Assembly (NCBI GenBank): GCA_013205085.1
Contig: JABMLH010000003.1
Location: forward strand, 372,001 to 436,000
Source: Microbacteriaceae bacterium VKM Ac-2854
Lineage (GTDB): Bacteria > Actinomycetota > Actinomycetes > Actinomycetales > Microbacteriaceae
Length of the DNA: 64,000 nucleotides
Reading direction: 5' to 3'
Shown: one piece after another, positions 1 to 7,369 of the stretch
Layout: the number at the start of each line of letters is the position of its first letter
Numbering within the stretch: position 1 is the stretch's first letter
Made by a program: the position numbers and the translations under genes
Notes under the pieces: generated by a model
Seen by the model: the letters and a program-made list of their open reading frames with translations, nothing else
The model's database searches: none
Told to the model about the DNA's origin: nothing

Positions 1-266
1 AGGTAGCGACCGTCCGGCACCTTGTAGTCGCCGACGGGCGCGGGGCGCTCCACGATGATGCCGGGGCTGTACGGCAGCACCGCGTCCAGCGGCTTGAGCG
101 GCAGGCCGGCGGCCTGCAGGCGCTCGATCGGCCAGGTGACGATGCGCACCTCGTCGAAGCCGCGTTCCAGCGCCGTCTCCGCGAGATTGCGCGCTTCGAC
201 GGAGTGCCCGCAGATCACCGGATCGGCGCGGACGATGATCACCAAACGGTTCTCGATCTGGTTCAT
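1..266 (-). CDS. N-terminal part of a probable glycosyltransferase (runs off left edge)
   Basis: Only the first 88 residues are in the window; the gene continues beyond position 1. It begins at an ATG whose first bases form an ATGA overlap with the stop of the upstream mannosidase gene, so the two are almost certainly translated from one mRNA. The visible sequence starts with a hydrophobic strand (LVIIVRADPVICGHS) followed by EARNLAETALERGF, which resembles the N-terminal Rossmann half of a GT-B glycosyltransferase, where a glycine-poor loop and a helix bind the acceptor. The neighbour is a mannose-removing enzyme, which fits a carbohydrate role. No catalytic motif is visible, so the family call is an inference from the fold-like start and the context. 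Confidence 0.45.
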   Translation of the reverse strand, partial: MNQIENRLVIIVRADPVICGHSVEARNLAETALERGFDEVRIVTWPIERLQAAGLPLKPLDAVLPYSPGIIVERPAPVGDYKVPDGRY

Positions 267-2497
267 GAGCTGGCTCCCTGCTGTGCATCGGGGGTCGGGG
301 TGGAGGGGGTCGGGGTGGAGGGTGGTCGGTGACTGCTGCCCCAGTCACTCGGATCCGGGCCGAGTTCGACCAGGAGTTCGCCGCCGGCGTGCAGCTCGGC
401 GCCGTCGATCCAGCTGCGGGCGAGCGGCGATCCGTTCAGCCAGGCGCGCTGGACGTACTGCGCCGCTGCGCCGGCCTCGGGCTCGATGAAGCCGGTGGTG
501 CGGATGTGGAACCGCGCGTCGCCCACGGCGAGCGCCGCCTGGGCGAAGGCGGGCGCGTTCACCAGGAAGAGGTTCTGCCCGGCGACGGGGAAGAGCCCGA
601 GCGAGGCCCAGACGTACCAGGAGCTCAGGCCACCGGAGTCGTCGTTGCCGGGCAGCCCGCCGCGACCGGTGCCGAACTGCTGGTGCAGCACGTTGTGCAC
701 GATCTCGGCGGTGCGATCGGGTCGGCCGGCGTAGTGGTACGCCCAGGGCGCCTCCATGTCGGGCTCGTTGTTGAGCCCCTCGAAGCGACCGAGCGCGTAG
801 CCCGCTGCCATCTCCTCGACGCCCGGCCGGGTGCCCGGCTGGGTCACCGGATCCGCGCCGTAGCCGAAGAACGCATCCAGTTGGGCCACGAACGCCGCGT
901 CGCCCCCGCTGAGCGCGATCCGCGCGGCCATGTCGTGCACCAGGCGGAACGAGTAGTTGTAGCGCGTGCCCTCGTAGTAGGTCGAGTCCTTCAGCATGCC
1001 CGACGACGCGTCGAAGGCGTTGCGCCAGCGCGCCGCCATCGGCTCCAGCTGCTCGGCGAGGGCGCGGTCGCCCAGTCGGCGCGCGACCTTGGCGGTGCAC
1101 CAGTAGCCGAAGGCGAGGTCGAGCGTGTGGCTGATCGGATGCGCCTCGCCGCGCAGCAGGAACTCCTCGCCGTAGGTGCGGCGCAGGTCGTCCGACATGT
1201 GCACCAGAGCGCCGTCCCAGTCGATTCCCGGTAGGCCGAGTTGGCTGAGGTCGGCCAGGAAGGTGTGCGCGAGTGCGCTGCCCTGCCGGGAGAAGCGGTC
1301 GCTGCCGCGGGCCATCCGGTAGCCGATCGGGAAGTTGCCCTCTTCGGCGCAGATCGTCAGGAGGGCGTTCGCCAACTCGACGGCCCGCTCCGGCATCAGG
1401 GCGGTGAGCAGGGGCAGCTGGGTGCGGTAGATGTCCCACATCGTGCTGATGTCGAACGCGAAGGCGCCGTCGCTGGGCCAGAACGGGCTCTCGGACATCG
1501 CCAGGCTCGGCTTGATCAGGGCGTGGTAGAGCGCGGTGGCGAAGACGGTCTGCCTCTCGGTGTCCGTCGTCTCCACCGAGATGGTCTTCAGGGCCTTGCG
1601 CCAGACCTTCCGGGTGCGCTCGTGCCGCTGCGCGAAGCCGTCGCTGCCGGGCGGCACGTCCTTGTGCAGGTTCTGCCGGGCCTGGTCGATGCCGCGCAGC
1701 GAGAAGCCCATCCGCAGTTCGACGGTCTGGCCGGCCTCGCTGGGCCCCGCCCACATCAGGCCGAAGCTGCGCAGCGTGGTCGGGCGGATGTGGTCGAAGG
1801 CGAGCCGGGTGCCGCCCGGCATCAGGCGGCGGTCGTACCAGAGCATCTGGCGCCACTGCGCGGCGTCGCACTCGATGTACACCGCGAGGGGCGCGCCCTC
1901 GACGGTGATCTCGCCCGCGGCGATGCCTGGAGCGATGGTCTCCAGGTGCGCGCGCAGCGGGATGGTCGAGCCGTAGGGGATGCCGAGTCCGCCGAGCGAG
2001 AAGTCGATCACCACCCGCGCGTTCGGATGCTTCGGGAAGGTGTACCGGTGCACCGCGCTCTTCGGGCCGACGGTGAGTTCGGCGTGAACGCCCGAGTCGA
2101 GGGTCGCGGCGTAGCGCCCGGGCTCCGCCTCCTCGTCCGTCACGGCCCAGGTGCGACCCAGTGCGTCCAACGGCTCGATCATCGGCGTGACACGGAAGTA
2201 GTTGTAGTACTTACGGATCGCCCCGGTGCCCGACTGCTGGAAGTGGGTGAATCCCGACGCGACGATCTCCTCCTGCAGCACAGGAGGCACCCCCTCGAGG
2301 GCGAGGTCGTAGCGTCCGTAGCCCGTGGGGTAGGAGCCGGAGTACGCGCAGGCCGACACCATCCCCAGCGGATACGTCGCGCCGGGGTGCGTGTTACCGA
2401 TCTGCGGCTTCGGCCACCACCACGTCGCGGCCAGGCCGGTGGGCGCGGGGAGCGATGTCGCCTCGGTGCCGATGAACGGATCGACCCGAGTGATCAT
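263..2497 (-). CDS. GH92 family alpha-1,2-mannosidase-like glycoside hydrolase
   Basis: Predicted 744-residue glycoside hydrolase family 92 enzyme, a Ca2+-dependent exo-acting alpha-mannosidase family. The N-terminus carries the family opening DPFIGT and GNTHPGATYPLGM (about residues 6 to 45). The C-terminal half shows EGNFPIGYRM, the substrate loop GLNNEPDMEAPWAYHY, and near residue 610 the hallmark GNDDSGGLSSWYVW that carries the catalytic aspartates. No signal peptide or membrane segment is seen, so it is probably intracellular. The extreme C-terminus is a Pro/Thr repeat encoded by a short tandem repeat near 290 to 330. The ATG at 2497 was chosen because the conserved domain starts at once and because a tiny leader ORF ends in an ATGA overlap with it. 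The downstream glycosyltransferase-like gene overlaps by four bases. Confidence 0.9.
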   Translation of the reverse strand: MITRVDPFIGTEATSLPAPTGLAATWWWPKPQIGNTHPGATYPLGMVSACAYSGSYPTGYGRYDLALEGVPPVLQEEIVASGFTHFQQSGTGAIRKYYNYFRVTPMIEPLDALGRTWAVTDEEAEPGRYAATLDSGVHAELTVGPKSAVHRYTFPKHPNARVVIDFSLGGLGIPYGSTIPLRAHLETIAPGIAAGEITVEGAPLAVYIECDAAQWRQMLWYDRRLMPGGTRLAFDHIRPTTLRSFGLMWAGPSEAGQTVELRMGFSLRGIDQARQNLHKDVPPGSDGFAQRHERTRKVWRKALKTISVETTDTERQTVFATALYHALIKPSLAMSESPFWPSDGAFAFDISTMWDIYRTQLPLLTALMPERAVELANALLTICAEEGNFPIGYRMARGSDRFSRQGSALAHTFLADLSQLGLPGIDWDGALVHMSDDLRRTYGEEFLLRGEAHPISHTLDLAFGYWCTAKVARRLGDRALAEQLEPMAARWRNAFDASSGMLKDSTYYEGTRYNYSFRLVHDMAARIALSGGDAAFVAQLDAFFGYGADPVTQPGTRPGVEEMAAGYALGRFEGLNNEPDMEAPWAYHYAGRPDRTAEIVHNVLHQQFGTGRGGLPGNDDSGGLSSWYVWASLGLFPVAGQNLFLVNAPAFAQAALAVGDARFHIRTTGFIEPEAGAAAQYVQRAWLNGSPLARSWIDGAELHAGGELLVELGPDPSDWGSSHRPPSTPTPSTPTPDAQQGASS

Positions 2498-2526
2498 GCG
2501 GTGATTCCCGCTGCTGCCGCTGCCAT
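2494..2526 (-). CDS. 10-codon leaderless leader ORF coupled to the GH92 gene
   Basis: An ATG at 2526 opens a ten-residue peptide, MAAAAAGITA, whose TGA stop overlaps the ATG of the mannosidase gene (ATGA). A perfect TANNNT box (TAGCGT, 2533-2538) lies exactly 6 nt upstream of this ATG, which predicts that transcription starts on or next to the start codon. The mannosidase itself has no convincing Shine-Dalgarno sequence, so ribosomes loading on the leaderless mini-ORF and restarting at the overlap is an attractive reading. This is an inference from spacing and overlap only. Confidence 0.5.
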   Translation of the reverse strand: MAAAAAGITA

Positions 2527-2532
2527 GAGGGG

Positions 2533-2538
2533 ACGCTA
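2533..2538 (-). promoter_or_regulatory. -10 box TAGCGT for the leader ORF/mannosidase transcript
   Basis: TAGCGT matches the actinobacterial TANNNT -10 consensus and is followed by six bases and then ATG. No good -35 hexamer is visible at 16 to 19 bp upstream. Confidence 0.5.
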
Positions 2539-2624
2539 AGTGGCCTGATCGACATCGGGATGACCCCGACGTGTCCATCAGGCGAACGAATCCCCCGGGA
2601 AGGACCCTCCGCGCGCCTATCAAC

Positions 2625-2658
2625 CCCGCGCGCGGCCATCCGGATTGGTGCGCGCGGG
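2625..2658 (-). terminator. GC-rich stem-loop downstream of the 172-aa hypothetical gene
   Basis: Arms CCCGCGCGC (2625-2633) and GCGCGCGGG (2650-2658) form a perfect 9-bp stem with a 16-nt loop, 20 bp past the stop of the gene at 2679. There is no T-tract. It could act as a terminator or 3' stabiliser. Confidence 0.4.
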
Positions 2659-2678
2659 ATCATCAGGCGCGCCGCGGA

Positions 2679-3197
2679 TCAACCGATGCCGCGCGTCTGC
2701 AGGATGCGGCGATGGCCCTTCTTCTCGGAGTCGATCACCACGACGTAGTCGCCCTTTCGGCGGTAGGAGACCAGCAGCTCGGCGGGCAGCGCGGCGCTGA
2801 GCTCCGTCGCCGGCACGCCGTGATCGACTCCCTTGAGGTCGCGGATCTTGTTCGAGATCGCCCGCCTCGTCGCGGGCGCGAGCTCGGCCGACCAACGGCG
2901 CACCGTCTCGGCGAGCGTCTCGAACTCGTCGTCGGCCGTGGACGGCTTCGACAGCAGCACCACCGGCAGCTGCCCGGGCGCATCGGCCTGCCCCTCCGGC
3001 ATCAGGCTGAAGACGCCGCCCATCAACATCCCGAACTTCGGCAGCACCGTGACGCCCGTCGTCTCCTGTCTGGCGAGGTAGCCGGAGGCGCGGAACTGCT
3101 CGTACAGCGCCGCCAACCCGGCTCCGCGCAGTGCGCGAGGACTCACGATGTGTTCGAAGAAGCTGTCTTGCGTGGGGAACGCCGTCGATCCGAGCAT
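2679..3197 (-). CDS. Hypothetical 172-aa protein
   Basis: I do not recognise this family. The protein is soluble, mixed alpha/beta, without signal peptide or transmembrane segment. It opens with LGSTAFPTQDSFFEHIVSP, has a central hydrophobic stretch (TTGVTVLPKFGMLMGGVFSL) and ends with a basic strand-rich part (VSYRRKGDYVVVIDSEKKGH). The start at 3197 is supported by a TAAGCT box (3204-3209) six bases upstream of the ATG, giving a leaderless mRNA. It is divergent from the histidine phosphatase gene, and its upstream region is shared with a triplicated 20-bp repeat. Codon use looks like that of the neighbours, so it is probably a real resident gene of unknown function. Confidence 0.65.
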   Translation of the reverse strand: MLGSTAFPTQDSFFEHIVSPRALRGAGLAALYEQFRASGYLARQETTGVTVLPKFGMLMGGVFSLMPEGQADAPGQLPVVLLSKPSTADDEFETLAETVRRWSAELAPATRRAISNKIRDLKGVDHGVPATELSAALPAELLVSYRRKGDYVVVIDSEKKGHRRILQTRGIG

Positions 3198-3212
3198 GCG
3201 CCGAGCTTAGAA

Positions 3213-3272
3213 CCCGCGCCACCCCTACGCTGCCCGCGCCACCCCTACGTTGCCCGCGCCACCCCTACGCTG
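3213..3272. repeat. Three tandem 20-bp repeats carrying promoter-like boxes
   Basis: The unit CCCGCGCCACCCCTACGCTG is present at 3213-3232, 3233-3252 (one change, giving TACGTT) and 3253-3272. Each copy contains a TANNNT hexamer on the plus strand. The hexamer of the last copy (TACGCT, 3266-3271) is six bases from the ATG of the histidine phosphatase gene at 3278, so the array multiplies its -10 region. Confidence 0.8.
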
Positions 3273-3277
3273 AACGG

Positions 3278-3973
3278 ATGGCCATCGTCATCCTCGTCCG
3301 ACACGGACGCACCACCGCCAACGCTGCCGGCGTCCTCGCCGGACGCGCCAAGGGCGTCGAGCTCGACGAGGTCGGCCGCGCGCAGGCCGCGACGACGGCC
3401 GAACGCCTCGCCGCGGTGCCGCTCGTCGGCGTCGTCTCCAGCCCGCTGATCCGCTGCCGGCAGACCGCGGCCGCCGTCCTCGAGCGGCAGGAAGGCTCCC
3501 CCGCAGCCCCGCTGGAGGATGGCATCACCGAATGCGACTACGGCGACTGGCAGGGTCGCCCGCTGAAGGAGCTCGCGAAGGAGCCGCTCTGGTCGATCGT
3601 GCAGACGCAGCCCTCGGCCGCCGTGTTCCCGAGCGGCGAGTCCATGGCGGGGATGCAGGCGCGCTCGGTGGCCACGATCCGCCGGCTGGACGCCGCGTTC
3701 GCCGCGCAGCACGGGCCGAACGCCGCCTGGGTCGCCGTGAGCCACGGCGACATCATCAAGTCGGTTCTCGCGGACGCGCTGGGGGTGCACCTCGATCTGT
3801 TCCAGCGGATCAGCGTCGGCCCGGCCTCCGTCTCGATCATCCGCTACGGACCGCACCGCCCCGAGGTGATCGCGACGAATACCGACGGCGGCGACCTCTC
3901 CTGGCTGCGCGGCACGAACTCCGCACCGGATGCCGATGCCCCCGTCGGCGGCGGCGCCGGGCACGTAAAATAG
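3278..3973 (+). CDS. Histidine phosphatase family protein (MSMEG_4193-like)
   Basis: A 231-residue member of the phosphoglycerate-mutase-like histidine phosphatase superfamily. The catalytic LVRHGRTTAN motif is at residues 6 to 15 (phosphorylated His), the second half of the active site is SSPLIRCRQTA around residue 50, ECDYGDWQG provides the conserved acid loop, and VSHGDIIK near residue 157 supplies the second catalytic His. The first gene of a conserved actinobacterial trio with DUF3090 and SCO1664-like proteins, often located beside the mycothiol ligase gene mshC, which is not seen here. Substrate unknown. Its start is set by TACGCT six bases upstream of ATG, implying a leaderless transcript. 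The stop is 5 bp before the next start. Confidence 0.88.
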   Translation: MAIVILVRHGRTTANAAGVLAGRAKGVELDEVGRAQAATTAERLAAVPLVGVVSSPLIRCRQTAAAVLERQEGSPAAPLEDGITECDYGDWQGRPLKELAKEPLWSIVQTQPSAAVFPSGESMAGMQARSVATIRRLDAAFAAQHGPNAAWVAVSHGDIIKSVLADALGVHLDLFQRISVGPASVSIIRYGPHRPEVIATNTDGGDLSWLRGTNSAPDADAPVGGGAGHVK

Positions 3974-3978
3974 TCAGC

Positions 3979-4518
3979 ATGCCCACGCTGGTTCACGAAT
4001 ACGCTTGGCCGGATCGCATCGTCGTCGGCACCGTCGGCCGCCCCGGCGACCGCACCTTCTACCTGCAGGTGCGCACGGGGTCGCAGATCACGAGCATCGC
4101 GCTGGAGAAGACGCAGTCCGCGATCCTGGCCGAGAAGATCGACGAGATCCTCGACGAGCTGGCCCGCGTCGGCGGCTCCACCCTCACGATCCCCACCACG
4201 ACGCCTCTGGAACTCATCGACAACGAGCCGCTGGAGCAGCCGGTCGATGAGCAGTTCCGCGCCGGTACCATGAGCCTCGGCTGGGATCCGGCGACGGCGC
4301 AGCTCGTGGTGGAGGCGTACTCGCTGGAGGTTCAGGACGAGGAGGCCGAGACGGTCGAGGCGAGCGAGATGCTCGTGGTGCGGATGCCCGTCGGCACGGC
4401 CCGCGCCTTCGCCAAGCGCACCCGCGAGATCGTCGGCGCCGGACGGCCGCTCTGCCCGCGCTGCGGCGACCCGATGGATCCGGACGGGCACGACTGCATC
4501 CTCGCCGAGGAGCCGTGA
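3979..4518 (+). CDS. DUF3090 family protein
   Basis: A 179-residue protein of the actinobacterial DUF3090 family, function unknown. The N-terminus (HEYAWPDRIVVGTVGRPGDRTFYLQ) and the C-terminal zinc-knuckle-like stretch CPRCGDPMDPDGHDC are typical of the family; the four Cys/His residues could bind a metal. The gene follows the histidine phosphatase by 5 bp, but a strong TAAAAT box (3966-3971), overlapping the upstream stop codon, sits 7 nt before its ATG, so it probably has an additional leaderless promoter of its own. Its stop overlaps the GTG of the following gene, which suggests the two products are made in fixed ratio. Confidence 0.88.
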   Translation: MPTLVHEYAWPDRIVVGTVGRPGDRTFYLQVRTGSQITSIALEKTQSAILAEKIDEILDELARVGGSTLTIPTTTPLELIDNEPLEQPVDEQFRAGTMSLGWDPATAQLVVEAYSLEVQDEEAETVEASEMLVVRMPVGTARAFAKRTREIVGAGRPLCPRCGDPMDPDGHDCILAEEP

Positions 4519-5264
4519 CCGACGAGCTCACGCTCACCGGGCGGATCCCCACCGCCTCGAACGCAACCTTCGTCGGCACGCTCGGCCCGCTGACGGTGGT
4601 CTACAAGCCCTCCGCCGGCGAGAAACCGCTGTGGGACTTCCCGGGCAACGACCTCGCTCACCGCGAGGTCGCAGCCTTCCGGGTCTCGGAGGCGTTCGGC
4701 TGGAACGTGGTGCCTCGGACGTGGCTCGGCGACGGCCCGCACGGGCCCGGGATGCTGCAGCTCTGGCAGGACGCGGATCCGGACCAGGATGCGGTCGACC
4801 TGATCCCCACGGCGGCGGTGCCCGAGCAGGGCTGGCGGGTCGTCTTCGACGGCACGGACGGCGACGACCGCCCGGTGTCGCTCGTGCACGAGGACACGGC
4901 GGCGCTGCGCCGGATGGCCGTCTTCGACATCGTGGTGAACAACGCCGACCGCAAGGGCGCCCACGTGCTGGCGATGCCGGACGGGCACCGGCACGGCGTC
5001 GACCACGGTCTGACGTTCCACGTCGAGCACAAGCTCCGCACCGTGCTCTGGGGCTGGATCGGCGACGCGCTGACGGCCGATGAGCGCTCCGGCGTCGAGC
5101 GCGTGCGCGCGGCGCTGGGCGGCGATCTCGGCACCGAACTCGCCACGCTCCTCTCCGAGGAGGAGCTCGAGGTGCTGGCCCGCCGCTGCGACCGCCTGCT
5201 CCGCCGCGGTGTCTTCCCCGCACCCCGCGGTGACATGCCCGCCGTGCCCTGGCCGCTCTTCTAG
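4515..5264 (+). CDS. SCO1664 family protein (kinase-fold)
   Basis: A 249-residue member of the SCO1664 family, distantly related to phosphatidylinositol 3/4-kinase or actin-fragmin kinase folds. Visible features are the nucleotide-loop-like VVYKPSAGEKPLWDFPGND near residue 30 with a candidate ATP-binding Lys, HREVAAFRVSEAFGWNVVP, and the kinase-like catalytic region FDIVVNNADRKGAHVL (Asn-Asn-Ala-Asp-Arg-Lys) followed by HGVDHGLTFH (metal-binding Asp). The GTG start overlaps the DUF3090 stop (GTGA). It is the last gene of the operon and is followed at once by a strong stem-loop. The biochemical activity is not established for the family, so the call is structural. Confidence 0.85.
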   Translation: MTDELTLTGRIPTASNATFVGTLGPLTVVYKPSAGEKPLWDFPGNDLAHREVAAFRVSEAFGWNVVPRTWLGDGPHGPGMLQLWQDADPDQDAVDLIPTAAVPEQGWRVVFDGTDGDDRPVSLVHEDTAALRRMAVFDIVVNNADRKGAHVLAMPDGHRHGVDHGLTFHVEHKLRTVLWGWIGDALTADERSGVERVRAALGGDLGTELATLLSEEELEVLARRCDRLLRRGVFPAPRGDMPAVPWPLF

Positions 5265-5268
5265 GAGG

Positions 5269-5323
5269 GGGTTGTCACTCCGTCCCGCGGATTTCTCGTG
5301 AGCGCGGGACGGAGTGACAACCC
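5269..5323. terminator. Perfect 21-bp inverted repeat between convergent genes
   Basis: Arms 5269-5289 and 5303-5323 are perfectly complementary (GGGTTGTCACTCC... and ...GGAGTGACAACCC) with a 13-nt loop. It lies between the stop of the SCO1664-like gene and the stop of the VWA gene, and being symmetric could serve both strands. No T-tract. Confidence 0.75.
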
Positions 5324-5332
5324 GCTCGCGCG

Positions 5333-7369
5333 TTAGAACCCCCAGCCGCGGCCGAACATCCCGGGATCGAAGCCGGAGCCGCTCGGCCCCTGGCGGGCGC
5401 CGAGGTAGGAACCGACCACCGCTGCACCGAGGTCGTCGGCCTCGGGCGCCACGACCGTGCCGCCGACGCGCCGCGCCATCGAGTCGATGAAGCGCGCCAG
5501 GCCCGGGTCGTCGCCGAGGCGGAAGAACGAGGTCTGCGCGCCGAGGCGCATCGAGTTCTCCAGCTCGCGCACGGCGTACGCGACCGTCAGCGGATCCGGC
5601 GGGTAGGAGAAGTACACCTCGCCGTTCGCCTCCAGGTGCGAGGTGGGCTCGCCGTCCGTCACGATCAGCAGGACCGGCTGAGCGTTCGGATGCTTCCGGA
5701 AGTGCCGATTCGCCAGCAGCAGCCCGTGGTGCAGGTTGGTGCCCTTGTACCACTGGATGTCCAGGCCCACCAGCTGCTCGATCTCCATCGACTGCGCGGA
5801 GCGCCCGAACGCGATCAGCTCCAGGTCGTCGCCGCGGAATCGGCTCGTGATCAGGGTGTGCAGCGCGAGCGCGGTGCGCTTCATCGGCACCCAGCGGCCG
5901 TCCATCGCCATCGAGAACGAGGTGTCCACGAGCAGCGCGACGCACGCCTGCGTGCGATCCTCCGTCTCCTGCACCTCGACGTCGCCGATCTCGATCCGGA
6001 TGCCGCCGGCGGTCGATCGGCTCTCGCCGGCCGTCCGCGTAATCGCGTTCGTGACCGTGCGCGTGACGTCCCACGGCTCGGTGTCGCCGAACGCCCACTC
6101 CCGCGTCGCCCCCGACCGTTCCCCCGCGGCTCCCGCCGCCCGGGTCTCCCGCGATCCGCGCCGCCCGGAGAGCTTCTCCGAGACATCCCGCAGCAGCGCC
6201 TTGCCCAGCTGCCGCATGGCCTTCGGGCTCAGCTTGAGCTGCCCGTCGAAACCGCGCTTCATCGTGCCGGAGTCGCGCAGCGCCTTCTCCAGCTGCTGCA
6301 GCGCCCGTGCATCCACCGTCGCGGCATCGCCGAGCTGTCGACTGAGCTTCTCCAGGTCGAGGTCGTCCAGCCGTGAGCCGTCGTACGACTGCGCCAGCTG
6401 GTCGGCGAGGGCGTCCAGATCGGCGAGGTCCTGGAACACGCCGGTGCCGTCGCCCAGCCCGAGCCCCTGCTCGCCGTCCATCCGCTCGGAGCCGCCCCAG
6501 TCCTCGCCGGGGCGCAGCGAGCGCAGGTTGTCGTCGAGCCGGCCGAGCTCGGCCATCAGCTCCGGCGAGCCGAAAGCGTCCTGGGCGAGCGCGTCCAGTT
6601 CCGCGCGCTGCTCGGGGCTGAGCGAGTTGCGCATCCGCTGGGCCGCCGCCGCGCGCTGCGCGAGCGCGTCCAGCAGTTCGTCGATGCTCTCCGGGTTCTC
6701 CGGGAAGTAGTCGCCGTGCTTCGCCATGAAATCGGTGAACTGTTCCGGAGTGTCCTCGCCCAGCCGGTGCGACTCCAGCAGCGCGTTCAGGTCGGTGAGC
6801 ATCGCGTCGATCGCGGCGCGGTCCTGGTCCGTCGCGTTCTCCAGAGCCTGCTTCATCCCGGCGAAGCGCTGATCGAGCATCTCGCGACCGAGCAGGTCCT
6901 TGATCTTCTCGAAGTCGGCGCGCGCCTCGGCGCTGCGCCACGGGTAGCCGTTCAGTTCGCTCACCGCGGCGGCGGGTGAGACCGGCAGGTTGTCCAGCTG
7001 CATCTGCGCGAGGGCGCGATCGCCCTCGTCCAGGTCCACGTCGCGGGCGAGCTGCTTGCGCTCCGCGAGCACGGCCTTGTCCAGTAGTTCCTTGATCTCC
7101 TGCAGCGTGCCGTCGAGATTGTGCTTGCGCGTCAGTTCGCGGCGCTTCTCGGCGACGCGGCGCGCGAGCTCGTCGAGACCGGTCTGGCTCCGACCGCCCT
7201 GGCGCAGGAACTCCCGCATCGCCCGCTCGGGCGACGTGCCGTTCATCACCTCCTCGCCGATCGCGTCGAGCGCCTCGCTCAGGTCGACCGGTGCGGCGAG
7301 CGGATCCGGCCCGTCGACGTACTTGCCGTAGCGCGCGTCCCGGGTGAGACGCCGGTTGGCTCTAGCCAT
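5333..7369 (-). CDS. VWA domain-containing protein
   Basis: A 678-residue soluble protein with a long, acidic, helix-rich N-terminal two thirds and a C-terminal von Willebrand factor A domain. The MIDAS metal site DTSFSM (D-x-S-x-S) lies near residue 490, followed by the conserved TDGEP motif. Proteins of this layout pair with MoxR/Mg-chelatase-type AAA+ ATPases and act as metal-dependent adaptors in the assembly or activation of a client. The client here is unknown. The ATG overlaps the last 8 bp of the upstream AAA+ gene (ATGGCTAG), so translation is coupled. The family is common in Actinobacteria near other housekeeping genes. Confidence 0.85.
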   Translation of the reverse strand: MARANRRLTRDARYGKYVDGPDPLAAPVDLSEALDAIGEEVMNGTSPERAMREFLRQGGRSQTGLDELARRVAEKRRELTRKHNLDGTLQEIKELLDKAVLAERKQLARDVDLDEGDRALAQMQLDNLPVSPAAAVSELNGYPWRSAEARADFEKIKDLLGREMLDQRFAGMKQALENATDQDRAAIDAMLTDLNALLESHRLGEDTPEQFTDFMAKHGDYFPENPESIDELLDALAQRAAAAQRMRNSLSPEQRAELDALAQDAFGSPELMAELGRLDDNLRSLRPGEDWGGSERMDGEQGLGLGDGTGVFQDLADLDALADQLAQSYDGSRLDDLDLEKLSRQLGDAATVDARALQQLEKALRDSGTMKRGFDGQLKLSPKAMRQLGKALLRDVSEKLSGRRGSRETRAAGAAGERSGATREWAFGDTEPWDVTRTVTNAITRTAGESRSTAGGIRIEIGDVEVQETEDRTQACVALLVDTSFSMAMDGRWVPMKRTALALHTLITSRFRGDDLELIAFGRSAQSMEIEQLVGLDIQWYKGTNLHHGLLLANRHFRKHPNAQPVLLIVTDGEPTSHLEANGEVYFSYPPDPLTVAYAVRELENSMRLGAQTSFFRLGDDPGLARFIDSMARRVGGTVVAPEADDLGAAVVGSYLGARQGPSGSGFDPGMFGRGWGF

